Source of the DNA: Phenylobacterium deserti
GTDB taxonomy: Bacteria > Pseudomonadota > Alphaproteobacteria > Caulobacterales > Caulobacteraceae
Assembly (NCBI RefSeq): GCF_003254705.1
Contig: NZ_QFYR01000002.1
Span: forward strand, 310,001-374,000
Reading direction: 5' to 3'
Length of the DNA: 64,000 nt
Part shown: positions 48,948 to 57,581 of the stretch, piece by piece
How positions within the stretch are numbered: position 1 is the stretch's first letter
How the letters are laid out: every line of letters starts with the position of its first letter
Notes under the pieces: generated by a model
Database searches by the model: none
What the model was told of the DNA's origin: nothing
The model's input: only the letters and a program-made list of their open reading frames with translations
Made by a program: the position numbers and the translations under genes

Positions 48948-49886
48948 ATGGCGCGCCTTGCGGCGGTCACCGGCGCCACGGGTTTCCTGGGGCGTCACCT
49001 CGTCCGGGCGCTGTTCGAAGCGGGCTGGCAGGTGCGCATCCTGGCCCGCAAGGACCCGATCGACCCATCCTGGCGCGGCTTCGAGCCGGAGGTTGTTCCT
49101 GGCGACCTCGCCGACAGCCGCGGGCTGGCGGCGCTCTGCGCCGGCGCCGAGGTCGTGGTGCATGCGGCCGGGCTGGTGAAAGCCCGCTCCAAAGCCGCCT
49201 TCGAGGCGGTCAATGTGGCCGGGACGCGCCGGGTCGCGGAAGCCGCCCTCCAAGCCGGCGCTGAGCGCCTGCTGCTGGTCTCCAGCCTGGCGGCGCGAGA
49301 GCCGCAGCTATCCGACTATGCGAGCAGCAAGCGGCAGGCCGAGGACGTCGCCCGGGAGATCCTGAGCGAACGAGTGACGGTGGTGCGGCCGCCGGCGATC
49401 TACGGACCGGGCGACGTGGAGTTGCTGCCCCTGTTCCAGGCGGCCCTGACCAGCCCGGTGCTGCCGGTGTTCGATTCGCGGGCGCGGATCGCGGCCATCC
49501 ACGTGGAGGACGCGGCGCGGCAGATCGCCGCGATGGCCGGCGCCCCACCAGCCCAGGAGTTGGTCACGCTCTCGGACGCCAGGCCCGACGGCTACGGCTG
49601 GCGCGAGCTGATGGAGGCGGCGCTGGCGGCAAGCGGCCGGAAAGCGCCGCTGGTGCGTACACCCGAGCTTCTGGTGACTTTCCTGGGCGTATTCGGCGCT
49701 CTGGGGCAGGCGATGGGCCATTCTCCCATGCTCACGCCCGGAAAAGCCCGCGAGATGCGGCACCTGGACTGGAGCGTCCATGAGGGGGAGCGCGGCCGGG
49801 ATCTGCCCCCGCCCGTCTACAGCCTGACCGACGGTTTCCGCGACACATTGCGCTGGAACCTGGAGGCGGGCGTTCTGTCCCGGTGA
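48948..49886 (+). CDS. cerR: NAD(P)-dependent epimerase family, probable ceramide reductase CerR
   Basis: A 312-residue extended short-chain dehydrogenase. Rossmann motif VTGATGFLGRHLV at the N terminus, VVHAAGLVKARSKAAFEAVNVAGTRRV, and the catalytic YASSKRQAEDVARE (YxxxK) with PPAIYGPGDVE. Immediately follows the acyl-ACP synthetase and precedes the carrier protein and serine palmitoyltransferase, the order of Caulobacter cerR. The reductase reduces the 3-keto group of the oxidised ceramide. Function is by context and homology. Confidence 0.85.
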   Translation: MARLAAVTGATGFLGRHLVRALFEAGWQVRILARKDPIDPSWRGFEPEVVPGDLADSRGLAALCAGAEVVVHAAGLVKARSKAAFEAVNVAGTRRVAEAALQAGAERLLLVSSLAAREPQLSDYASSKRQAEDVAREILSERVTVVRPPAIYGPGDVELLPLFQAALTSPVLPVFDSRARIAAIHVEDAARQIAAMAGAPPAQELVTLSDARPDGYGWRELMEAALAASGRKAPLVRTPELLVTFLGVFGALGQAMGHSPMLTPGKAREMRHLDWSVHEGERGRDLPPPVYSLTDGFRDTLRWNLEAGVLSR

Positions 49887-49981
49887 CGAAATTATTACGT
49901 TTCTATAAGGAACCTGTGGCGCTTCCCGCTCGGGGTTCTTAGCTGTGAGCGCGCGAGGGGCGTAAGGGGAGTCGTCATCCA

Positions 49982-50236
49982 ATGGGTGAGGTGGTCGCAG
50001 ACCTGACGGTGCGCGAGATCGCGCGGGCCGCCGAGACTGTGTTGGGACAGCCGGTGGTGCTGACGCCGGCGACCGATATCGCCCGGGATCTGGCGGTGGA
50101 TTCCCTGGCTTTGATGAACATCGTGATGGAGCTGGAGGACAAGTTCGACCTGTCCATTCCGCTCGATCGCATGGCGCTCGTTCAGACGGTGGGAGACCTC
50201 GCCAGCCTGATCGACGAGCTCCGGACGAAGGCGTGA
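49982..50236 (+). CDS. acpR: acyl carrier protein of sphingolipid synthesis
   Basis: An 84-residue acyl carrier protein. The phosphopantetheine site is the Ser of DLAVDSLALMNIVMELEDKFDL (about residue 40), and the acidic helix after it is typical of type II carriers. It lies directly before serine palmitoyltransferase; its TGA overlaps the GTG of that gene's longer start. It would carry the fatty acid activated by the 47241 ligase. A 95-bp AT-richer gap upstream may hold a promoter. Confidence 0.93.
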   Translation: MGEVVADLTVREIARAAETVLGQPVVLTPATDIARDLAVDSLALMNIVMELEDKFDLSIPLDRMALVQTVGDLASLIDELRTKA

Positions 50237-50238
50237 AA

Positions 50239-51456
50239 ATGGGGCTTCTGCAAAAACACCTCGGCCAACTCGAGGCCTACTCGGGCATCCGGCGCGCCGG
50301 AGCCGATCCATTCCAGGTGGCGTTCGACGCCGTGCTGTCGCCCACCGAAGGGCTGATCAACGGCAAGCGGGTCATCCTGCTCGGCACGAACAACTACCTC
50401 GGGCTGACCTTCGACCAGGAAAGCGTCGAAGCGTCCGTCGAGGCGGTGCGCCGCTGGGGCACCGGCACGACCGGCTCGCGAATCGCCAACGGCAGCTACG
50501 GCGCGCACACGCAGCTGGAGCAGTCTCTGGCCAGCTTCTACGGCCGCAAGCATGCCATGGTGTTCACCACCGGCTACCAGGCGAACCTGGGCGTCCTGTC
50601 GGCCCTGGTCGGTCGCGGCGACCACCTGATCCTGGACGCCGACAGCCACGCCAGCATCTATGACGGCGCGCGCCTGGGCCACGCCGAGGTGATCCGCTTC
50701 CGCCACAACGATCCGGAAGACCTCTACAAGCGCCTGCGCCGGCTGGAAGGCCAGCCGGGCGACCGCCTGATCGTCGTCGAGGGCATCTACTCGATGATGG
50801 GCGACGTCGCGCCGCTGCGCGAGATGGTCGAGGTCAAAAAGGAAACCGGCGCCTACCTGCTCGTGGACGAGGCCCACTCGATGGGCGTCCTGGGCGAGAA
50901 GGGCCGGGGCCTGGCCGAAGCCGCAGGCGTGGAAGAGGACGTCGATTTCATCGTCGGCACCTTCTCCAAGAGCCTGGGCGCGATCGGCGGGTTCTGCGTT
51001 TCCGACGCGGACGACTTCGACATCCTGCGGGTGGTCAGCCGCCCCTACATGTTCACCGCTTCGCTGCCGCCGGCGGTGGTCGCCTCGACGCTGAAGTCGC
51101 TGGAGAAGGTCGAAGCCGACGGCGCCCTGCGCGCCCAGCTGATGGCCAACGCCGAGCGTCTGCACGCGGGCCTGAACGCCCTGGGCTTCACCACCGGACC
51201 GAAGGCCAGTCCGATCGTGGCGGTCGTGATGCCGGATCTTCCGACAGCGCTGTCGATGTGGAACGGGCTGCTGGCCGGCGGGGTCTATCTGAACCTCGCC
51301 CTGCCGCCCGCCACGCCGAACAACCGCCCGCTGCTGCGCTCCAGCGTCAGCGCGGCGCACACGCCGGAACAGATCGACGAAGTGCTGGCGATCTTCGAGT
51401 GGGTCGGACGTGAGTTCGGCGTGCTGCCGAGCCTGGATCAGCGCGCCGCCGGCTGA
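50239..51456 (+). CDS. spt: serine palmitoyltransferase
   Basis: A 405-residue PLP-dependent alpha-oxoamine synthase that condenses serine with an acyl thioester to 3-ketosphinganine, the first step of sphingolipid synthesis. Conserved features: NNYLGL near the N terminus, TGSRIANGSYGAHTQLEQSLA, LLVDEAHSMGVLGEKGRG and the PLP lysine in FIVGTFSKSLGAIGG. Cytosolic, normal length. ATG 50239 with GAAGG seven nucleotides upstream is preferred over GTG 50233. Its last 19 bp overlap the convergent gene. Confidence 0.95.
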   Translation: MGLLQKHLGQLEAYSGIRRAGADPFQVAFDAVLSPTEGLINGKRVILLGTNNYLGLTFDQESVEASVEAVRRWGTGTTGSRIANGSYGAHTQLEQSLASFYGRKHAMVFTTGYQANLGVLSALVGRGDHLILDADSHASIYDGARLGHAEVIRFRHNDPEDLYKRLRRLEGQPGDRLIVVEGIYSMMGDVAPLREMVEVKKETGAYLLVDEAHSMGVLGEKGRGLAEAAGVEEDVDFIVGTFSKSLGAIGGFCVSDADDFDILRVVSRPYMFTASLPPAVVASTLKSLEKVEADGALRAQLMANAERLHAGLNALGFTTGPKASPIVAVVMPDLPTALSMWNGLLAGGVYLNLALPPATPNNRPLLRSSVSAAHTPEQIDEVLAIFEWVGREFGVLPSLDQRAAG

Positions 51457-52367
51457 CGCCGGCGGGCTCGCCAGAGCTTCCAGACCACGATCGGCGCGGC
51501 CAACAGGGGGTGACGCTCACGCCAGGGCGTCACCTCGATGTGCAGGCCGGTATGCCGCTCGATCTTCCAGGCCGCATAACGCGCTGCGCCTTCGAAGGTG
51601 AAGGTCGCCTTGATCAGGCGGGCGACGTTCAAAGGCTTTCCGGCTCTGCGCCGCTGCGCCCAGGCGGCCAGGATGCACCGCCGCTCCGCCTGCGGCAGCT
51701 TGGGCGTGAGCTGATCCCTCGAGACATCGAAGCCGATCCCGGCGCTCGCCCAGGCCAGCGGCAGCAGGGCGCGGTAGCGTTCCGGCTGATAGGCGAGGAT
51801 CTGGGCCGAGCGGGTCGGGTCCTCCATGCGCAGTTCGGCCTGGTAGGTGCTGCGGAACAGGGCGAGCCAGAAGGCCTCCGCCGAGCCGCTCTGCGGCCCT
51901 AGGGCGGCGGCGAACCGCGCGGCGGTCTCGCAGGCGGCGGCGACCGCGACGACGATCTCCTCGGCCACGGCGGTTTCGGCGGACCAGATTACAGCGCTAG
52001 GCTGCACGAAGCGGGTCCAGATGGTGGTGTCGAGCTGCAGCCCGCCGGCTGCGCTGCGGAAGGTCTGGACTGGCAGGGTGGCCGCCTTTGCCCGAAGAGT
52101 CTCTCCGCCCAGGTCCATCTGATGGTAGCTGACCTCCGGCCAGAGCCAGCGCTCGGCCAGGGCCCGCACGCCGCGCCGCAGGGGGCGAGGCGTCAGAAGG
52201 TAGTAGTCCAGCACGCCGCTGAGATCGCCGGTGCGCAGGATCGAGCCGTAGAACAGAACCGCCACAGCGCCTCGGTCGCGGGCGAGCGACTCGCCAAACT
52301 GGCGCACCTGATCGGGAACAGGCGCGGCCAGCTCACGACGGACAAAGGACAGGAGTTCGGGGCTCAT
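51438..52367 (-). CDS. nucleotidyltransferase-like protein of the sphingolipid head-group module (Tam41-like)
   Basis: A 309-residue protein starting MSPELLSFVRRELAAP. The segment VAVLFYGSILRTGDLSGVLDYYLLT has the GS...D pattern of a polymerase-beta-type nucleotidyltransferase and recalls mitochondrial Tam41 CDP-DAG synthases; SYHQMDLGG and RFVQPSAVIWS fit the same comparison. With the kinase and the CDP-alcohol phosphatidyltransferase it would form a head-group pathway, possibly making a CDP-activated ceramide. The Caulobacter counterpart next to spt is needed for ceramide phosphoglycerate. Its ATG overlaps the kinase stop. Function inferred. Confidence 0.7.
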   Translation of the reverse strand: MSPELLSFVRRELAAPVPDQVRQFGESLARDRGAVAVLFYGSILRTGDLSGVLDYYLLTPRPLRRGVRALAERWLWPEVSYHQMDLGGETLRAKAATLPVQTFRSAAGGLQLDTTIWTRFVQPSAVIWSAETAVAEEIVVAVAAACETAARFAAALGPQSGSAEAFWLALFRSTYQAELRMEDPTRSAQILAYQPERYRALLPLAWASAGIGFDVSRDQLTPKLPQAERRCILAAWAQRRRAGKPLNVARLIKATFTFEGAARYAAWKIERHTGLHIEVTPWRERHPLLAAPIVVWKLWRARRRQPAAR

Positions 52368-53296
52368 GGGGTCTCGGAGCCTACCGGGGTGACGAACTGC
52401 AGGGGCGCGCCACGGCGGACCGTGAGCTCTCCGCCCGGATAAGTTTCGCCGTCCAGCACGAAGGACGAGGGGAGGCGCAGGTCGAAGATCTCCAGCGCAT
52501 GGCGGCGATAGCCGGCCGCTTCCAGCCAGGCGGGCGATCGGCCGGCCAGCACAGGCGGGAGGGCGGCGGCCAGCCTGCGGGGTGGCGCCTCCACGGTGAG
52601 GGCGCGAAGGCCCCGCGTTCCCGCCCCGAAAGGCGCAAGGCCCATGGGAAGGCGTTCCAGGGTCGAAGCGAGCAGAAGGAACAGCTGCTGCTCGCAAGGC
52701 GCCTCGCCATCGAAGCCCAGGGCCAGCCGTTCGCCGGCCCGCCAGCCGCGGTCGTCACGGCCGGTGAGGGTCTGGAGCACGGCGGCGGCCAGGGTGGCGG
52801 CCACGGACAGGTTGTTGAAGATGCCGAGGCGATGCCCGGTCTGAGCGAGCTCCGAAGCGCGGACATAGGCCGCCGCTCCGAACACGAAACCGCGCAGATC
52901 CGGGGAGGTCGCGCCGGGCCGCAGGACCTCAAGCGGGCTGCGCGAGGCTACGCCGCCGCGTTCGGCGCTGGCCAGGGCCTGCTCGAGCGTCCAGCCGCGC
53001 GGGGCGCCAAGGTCATGCGCCAGGACGTTGGTCTTGCCGGAGGGCAAGACGGCGATGCGCGGCATGCCGGCCGTGAAGCAGCGCGGCGCACGGGTGAGCA
53101 CCTCTCTGACCGTGCCGTCGCCGCCGTCGATCACCAGGAGATCGATACGGGCGGCGGCGAGACGGGCAAGTTCCTCGTCCAGCGTCTCCAACCCTCGCGA
53201 AACCTCGACCTGGACGCCGGCTGGCGCAGGCGTGGGCTGAGCGCCGGCCAGGTTGCGGCGGCTGCGGGGGTTGGTGAGGACGCCGGCGTGGATCAC
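52364..53296 (-). CDS. cerK: lipid kinase, probable ceramide kinase
   Basis: A 310-residue member of the diacylglycerol-kinase catalytic family. GTG start (VIHAGVLTNPRSRRNL, nucleotide-binding start), IDGGDGTVREVLTR with the GGDGT motif, and IAVLPSGKTNVLAHDLG. The locus next to serine palmitoyltransferase is where the Caulobacter ceramide kinase lies, so the likely reaction is ceramide to ceramide 1-phosphate. The start overlaps the stop of the CDP-alcohol phosphatidyltransferase (GTGA), so the three minus-strand genes form one operon. Confidence 0.87.
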   Translation of the reverse strand: MIHAGVLTNPRSRRNLAGAQPTPAPAGVQVEVSRGLETLDEELARLAAARIDLLVIDGGDGTVREVLTRAPRCFTAGMPRIAVLPSGKTNVLAHDLGAPRGWTLEQALASAERGGVASRSPLEVLRPGATSPDLRGFVFGAAAYVRASELAQTGHRLGIFNNLSVAATLAAAVLQTLTGRDDRGWRAGERLALGFDGEAPCEQQLFLLLASTLERLPMGLAPFGAGTRGLRALTVEAPPRRLAAALPPVLAGRSPAWLEAAGYRRHALEIFDLRLPSSFVLDGETYPGGELTVRRGAPLQFVTPVGSETP

Positions 53297-54438
53297 CGGG
53301 ACAACCAGGAGGTCACCTTGGCTTTCGGCGTAGCGAAGGCCTGCACCAGCTGGGCCAGGTGGACGAGCAGGGACAGGGCCGTCCACAGCGCGATGGCGGC
53401 AAAGCCGACGTCCGGCCGGCCGAGCAGCCAGGTCCCGGTCAGCAGGATCAGGTTGGGGTTGCGGCGAGCGGTGATCAGCCGGAACCAGCTGTCGAAGGGG
53501 CGCCAGGCATGAACGTGGAAGCCGAAGGCGCGCATGAAGATGCCTTCCAGGATCCGCTGGACGACGTAGCCCACGAGGACCACGGCGAGCATCGCGCCGG
53601 CGTAGGGCACGGGCTGGCCCACGGCGGAAAGGCCCACCCACCAGGCCCACCACCAGAAGGGCGGGTGCACCAGGTCAATGCCGTGGTCGAAGACGTTGCC
53701 CCACTTGGACGAGGTCATGGTCACGCGGGCGAGCTTGCCGTCGACGGTGTCGAGGAAGGTCATGACCCAGCCGCAGGCGAGACCCCAGCCGTAGTGGCCG
53801 TTCCAGAACAGCCAGAAGGCGGCCAGCACCAGCAGGAAGCCGATGGTGGTCACCTGGTTGGGCGTCATGCGGGCGAGGGCGCACCAGCGGGTGACCACGC
53901 GGGCCGGCGCCGGCCACAGGTACTTGGTGACGATGTCCGTCACCCCCTTGTACGAGCCCTGGAAGGTCCGCCGTTCCACCTGACCCACGTTGTCGGAGGT
54001 GAGCGGCTCAAGCACCGGCGGCTCGCGCTTGCGGAGCGCCTGGTTGTAGGCGAGCTCGTCGCGATCGAGGGGCGTCAGACCCGCCACGCGAGCCGACGGG
54101 TTCTCGCCGGCGGCTAAGGCGGCAGCCGCCGCGGAGGCGTCGGTGGAGGTCACGTGGGCCGCCAGGGCGGTTCCGTTCGGCGCGACCAGCAGGCCGCCCG
54201 GACGCTGGGCCAGCGCCTTGATCAGCGATTCGTCATAGACCCAGTCGGCGCGGGAGATCAGCACGCCGCCCTCCGACGCCGCCGGGGCGGCCAGGGCCTC
54301 CGGCGCAACGATGTCGAGACCGGCCCGGCGGTACATGCGCTCCAGACGCTCGGCGCCCGTCATGCCCCAGATCCGCGCCTCGCCTCCGGCGACCGTGGTC
54401 GCCCGCGTCGCCCGACCTTGTGCGTCCGCGCTGCCCAT
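53293..54438 (-). CDS. CDP-alcohol phosphatidyltransferase with N-terminal nucleotidyltransferase-like domain
   Basis: A 381-residue two-domain protein. Residues about 20-130 resemble the tail of a sugar/inositol-phosphate nucleotidyltransferase (GGVLISRADWVYDESLIKALAQRPGGLLVAP). The C-terminal membrane domain has several helices and the CDP-alcohol phosphatidyltransferase motif DTVDGKLARVTMTSSKWGNVFDHGID (all four Asp present). It should transfer a phospho-alcohol from a CDP-activated donor, here most likely to build the ceramide phosphoglycerate-type head group. ATG 54438 is chosen because AGGGGCGG lies 8 nt upstream; a TTG two codons earlier is possible. Confidence 0.85.
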   Translation of the reverse strand: MGSADAQGRATRATTVAGGEARIWGMTGAERLERMYRRAGLDIVAPEALAAPAASEGGVLISRADWVYDESLIKALAQRPGGLLVAPNGTALAAHVTSTDASAAAAALAAGENPSARVAGLTPLDRDELAYNQALRKREPPVLEPLTSDNVGQVERRTFQGSYKGVTDIVTKYLWPAPARVVTRWCALARMTPNQVTTIGFLLVLAAFWLFWNGHYGWGLACGWVMTFLDTVDGKLARVTMTSSKWGNVFDHGIDLVHPPFWWWAWWVGLSAVGQPVPYAGAMLAVVLVGYVVQRILEGIFMRAFGFHVHAWRPFDSWFRLITARRNPNLILLTGTWLLGRPDVGFAAIALWTALSLLVHLAQLVQAFATPKAKVTSWLSR

Positions 54439-54515
54439 CTTCAAATCCGCCCCTGTTCAAACCCGCCGAAGTTGATACGCAGCTCGAGCTTCACAGGCCA
54501 GAGAGCATCCCCACC

Positions 54516-55394
54516 GTGGCGTTTCGCCTCGCCCATATCTCGGACTTGCACCTGCCGCCGCCGCCGGGCGCCGGCGGACGCGATCAGCCGCTCAAGCGCC
54601 GCCTGAGCCGCTTCGCCTGGCGACGCAAGGGGCGCACGCACGATCCGGCGGTGCTGGCGCAGCTGGTCGCCGACGTAAAGGCGCACGCGCCCGATCACCT
54701 GGCCATCACCGGCGACCTGACGAACTTCTCCACGAACGAAGAATTCGAGGCGGCGCGCCGCTGGCTGGACGGCCTGGGGCCCAGCGCCGATGTCACCGTC
54801 AGCCCCGGCAACCACGACGCCCTGGTGGGCCGGGCGGACGCGGCGCGGTTCGACCCCTGGCGGCCCTGGCTGGGCGACGAGGCGGCGACCGCATTCCCGT
54901 ACGTGCGGCGACGGGGGCCGGTGGCGGTGATCAACCTCTGCTCGGCGCTGCCGACCGCGCCGCACCTGGCGCAGGGGGAGCTGGGGCCCGAACAGCTGGA
55001 TCGGCTAGCGCGCCTGTTGCCGGAGCTGAAGGGCGAGGGGCTGTTCCGGCTGCTGTTGATCCACCATCCGCCGGTGAACGGGGTGGTGTCGCGGCGCAAG
55101 AGCCTGCGGGACGGCGAGACCTTGCGGGCCGTGCTCCGCGAGGCCGGAGCGGAGCTGGTGCTGCACGGCCATGCCCATACGGCCGCGGTGGGCAGCGCCC
55201 CAGGTCCCCGAGGGCCGATCCCGGTGCTGGGCGTGCCGTCCGCGTCTTCCGTGGAGGGCCATCACGAGGCCGCTCGTTGGCATGGGTTTGACATCGAGAC
55301 GCGGGACGGCGGCTGGGACGTGCGGGTCACCGCCCGGGGACTTTCCGGCGGGACGATCGGCGAGCTGGGCCGCTATCGCCTGCGGGTCGGCTGA
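54516..55394 (+). CDS. calcineurin-like metallophosphoesterase
   Basis: A 292-residue enzyme starting at GTG (VAFRLAHISDLHLPP). Metallophosphatase motifs: ISDLHL, LAITGDLTNF, VSPGNHDALVG, LLLIHHPPVNG and VLHGHAHTAAVG, all metal ligands present. Divergent from the head-group operon with a 77-bp gap, so the two probably share a control region. A role in dephosphorylating a sphingolipid intermediate or a headgroup is possible but only positional. Confidence 0.9.
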   Translation: MAFRLAHISDLHLPPPPGAGGRDQPLKRRLSRFAWRRKGRTHDPAVLAQLVADVKAHAPDHLAITGDLTNFSTNEEFEAARRWLDGLGPSADVTVSPGNHDALVGRADAARFDPWRPWLGDEAATAFPYVRRRGPVAVINLCSALPTAPHLAQGELGPEQLDRLARLLPELKGEGLFRLLLIHHPPVNGVVSRRKSLRDGETLRAVLREAGAELVLHGHAHTAAVGSAPGPRGPIPVLGVPSASSVEGHHEAARWHGFDIETRDGGWDVRVTARGLSGGTIGELGRYRLRVG

Positions 55395-55400
55395 GCCCGG

Positions 55401-55874
55401 TCAGGGGTAGTGCATCTTGATCTTCAGGGTGCGGCCCACCGGCGGCAGGCGGAAGCGCGCCTGGTCAAAGGAGGGCAGGCCGAAGCGGGTCGGGGCGTCG
55501 TTGGAGAAGCCGAAGCCTTCGGCCGGGCGACCCAGGCGGTTGCGGTCGAAGTCCCGGTTCTCGTTCCGGTCATGGTAGACGGCGACGGCGTAGACGCCGG
55601 ACGGCAGCCAGAAGCAGGCGCTGGTGGTCGGCAGGTCCGTCCTGACCCGGGCGCGCAGCAGCTTGCCCCCGCGCGCCATGAAGCGGCGGGGATCGTCTGG
55701 ATAGACGGTGACCGCGATCTCGCCCTGCGCGTCCCGCATGCCCGTTGTCTCAACCGTGAGCTTCGCCGCCCCGTCGCCGGACTGCCCGACGCAGTCGTCC
55801 TGGGCCAGGGCGGGTGCGGCGGCCGCAAGAACAGCCGCCGCCACGAGCAAGGGCGAGAGGGTTCTGGCTTTCAT
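55401..55874 (-). CDS. secreted DUF2141 protein
   Basis: A 157-residue protein with signal peptide (MKARTLSPLLVAAAVLAAAAPALA). The mature part is the DUF2141 beta-sandwich: LTVETTGMRDAQGEIAVTVYPDDPRRFM, LPSGVYAVAVYHDRNENRDFDRN, GFSNDAPTRFGLPSFDQARFRL. The family has no established function. It is convergent with the phosphoesterase gene, 6 bp apart, and inside the sphingolipid locus. The longer reading upstream has no domain. Confidence 0.88.
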   Translation of the reverse strand: MKARTLSPLLVAAAVLAAAAPALAQDDCVGQSGDGAAKLTVETTGMRDAQGEIAVTVYPDDPRRFMARGGKLLRARVRTDLPTTSACFWLPSGVYAVAVYHDRNENRDFDRNRLGRPAEGFGFSNDAPTRFGLPSFDQARFRLPPVGRTLKIKMHYP

Positions 55875-55932
55875 GGGCGAAGCTGAGTTCCTATGATCCG
55901 GCGGCGGTCGATTTGGCCGTCCGAAGGCGCAC

Positions 55933-56370
55933 ATGACCAATCCGACCGCCCTGAAGTTCGGCTACCCGTCCAGCCTTGTCGTCGAGACGGGTCACTGGCT
56001 TGTGCTGGTACGGCCAAGCCAACCCACATTTGGCTCTCTTGTGCTGGTGTGCAAGGACCAGGCGACGGCGTTCTCCGAGATCAGCCCCGAGGCCTTCGCC
56101 GAGCTGGGCCAAGTGACGCAGGGCGTCGAGCAGAGCCTGCGCAGCCTCGTTGCGTACGAGCGCATCAATTACCTGATGCTGATGATGGTGGACCCCGACG
56201 TCCACTTCCACGTCATTCCCCGCTACGAGGGCGAGCGCCGGTTCGAGGAGCAGGCGTTTCCCGACGCCGGCTGGCCGGGCGTGCCGGCGCTGTCGCCCGC
56301 CGTGGCGCTTGACGAGGCGGCCATGGCCCGGCTTTGCGAGCGCCTGCAGGCGCTTTGGCCCAAGGCCTGA
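55933..56370 (+). CDS. HIT-family hydrolase
   Basis: A 145-residue protein with the histidine-triad motif HFHVIPRY (about residues 96-103) and the upstream HIT pattern (GHWLVLVRPSQPTFGSLVLVCK). HIT enzymes cleave nucleotide phosphoramidates and dinucleoside or nucleotide-alkyl pyrophosphates. First gene of an operon with Lpt-like permeases, ceramide synthase and a nucleotidyltransferase; 20 nt separate it from the next gene. The link to CDP- or NDP-activated head groups is an inference. Confidence 0.9.
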   Translation: MTNPTALKFGYPSSLVVETGHWLVLVRPSQPTFGSLVLVCKDQATAFSEISPEAFAELGQVTQGVEQSLRSLVAYERINYLMLMMVDPDVHFHVIPRYEGERRFEEQAFPDAGWPGVPALSPAVALDEAAMARLCERLQALWPKA

Positions 56371-56390
56371 AAGGGCGGGACCGCACCGAA

Positions 56391-57581
56391 GTGAAGATTA
56401 TCGATCGCTACATCCTGCGGCTGACGCTGTGGCCGCTGCTGGGGGCGTTGGGCGTGACCCTGGTCGCGCTGCTGCTGGAGCGGGTGCTGCGGCTTCTGCA
56501 GCTTTTGTCGGACAGCAGCGACCGGTTCGGCTTCGTGGCCGAGCTGGCCGCCAACCTGGTGCCGCACTACCTCGGCCTGACCCTGCCCACCGCGTTCTTC
56601 ATCGCCCTGTTCATGGTGGTCAGCCGCCTGAACGAGGGATCGGAGATCGACGCCCTGCTGGCCAGCGGGGTGTCCCTGAGCCGGCTGGCGGCGCCTTACC
56701 TCGCGCTGGCGGCGGTGCTGACCCTGATCAGCCTGGTGCTGTTCGGCTTTGTGCAGCCCTACAGCCGCTACACCTATCGCGCGGTGTTGCACCAGGCGCA
56801 GAGCGCGGGCTGGAATGGGCTGGTGCAGGCGCGGACGTTTCTGTCGCCCGATCCGTCGCTGACGCTGACCGCCGACAATGTGGACGCCACGGGCCAGCGG
56901 CTGCAGCGGCTGTTCATCCGCGAGGTGCTGACGGACGGGCGCGAGCAGGTGACCACGGCGGCCTCCGGCCAGCTGGTGCGCTCGCCCGACGGGCGCTCGG
57001 TGACCCTGCAGATGCGCGACGGCCAGCAGCTGAGCACCAGCGCAGGCGGCCGGGCGCGGGTGCTGACCTTCGAGAGCTTCAGCCTGGAGCTGCCGCTGAG
57101 CGGGGCCGAAAAGCTGCTGCGGCCGCGGGGCGGGGACGAGCGGGAGCTGACCCTGTCCGAGCTGCTGAAGTCGGCGGGTGATCCGAACTCCGTGATCCCG
57201 CGGGCGACGTTGATGGCCGAGCTGTGGGCGCGGCTGGCGCGGACCTTCTGCCTGCCGCTGCTGCCGCTGCTGGCGCTGCCGCTGGGGCTGTCGGCCAAGC
57301 GCGGCGGGCGGGCGCCGGGGATCATCATCGCGGGCCTGCTGCTGCTGTTCTTCCAGCACATGCTGGCGCTGGGGCAGGGGCTGGCGGCAGACGGCAAGGC
57401 GCCGGCCCTGCTGGGCGTCGGCGCGCCGTTCCTGGTGTTCGCCGGCATCTGCATCGGCATCTTCGCGTCGAGCCGCAAGCGGCCGGGCGAGACGCCCGTC
57501 AGCCGCCTGGCCGAGCGGATCGGCGAGGTGATCCGCCGGCTGACCCCGCGCCGCCGGCCCAAGGCGGAGGCCGCGGCGTGA
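56391..57581 (+). CDS. LptF-like permease of the sphingolipid locus
   Basis: A 396-residue inner-membrane protein of the LptF/LptG family: six helices (first MKIIDRYILRLTLWPLLGALGVTLVALLLERVL outline; motif LPTAFFIALFMVVSRLNEGSEIDALLASGVS with the coupling helix) and a central periplasmic beta-jellyroll (about 130-250). GTG start 20 nt after the HIT gene. It overlaps the LptG-like gene by GTGA. In a ceramide locus such a pair probably extracts sphingolipid rather than lipopolysaccharide from the inner membrane, but the sequence does not decide the substrate. Confidence 0.9.
   Translation: MKIIDRYILRLTLWPLLGALGVTLVALLLERVLRLLQLLSDSSDRFGFVAELAANLVPHYLGLTLPTAFFIALFMVVSRLNEGSEIDALLASGVSLSRLAAPYLALAAVLTLISLVLFGFVQPYSRYTYRAVLHQAQSAGWNGLVQARTFLSPDPSLTLTADNVDATGQRLQRLFIREVLTDGREQVTTAASGQLVRSPDGRSVTLQMRDGQQLSTSAGGRARVLTFESFSLELPLSGAEKLLRPRGGDERELTLSELLKSAGDPNSVIPRATLMAELWARLARTFCLPLLPLLALPLGLSAKRGGRAPGIIIAGLLLLFFQHMLALGQGLAADGKAPALLGVGAPFLVFAGICIGIFASSRKRPGETPVSRLAERIGEVIRRLTPRRRPKAEAAA

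Noticed and set aside
46917-49253. 778-codon minus ORF opposite the acyl-ACP synthetase
   Set aside because: His/Arg/Gln-rich shadow without domain; the + strand reads a complete ANL enzyme.
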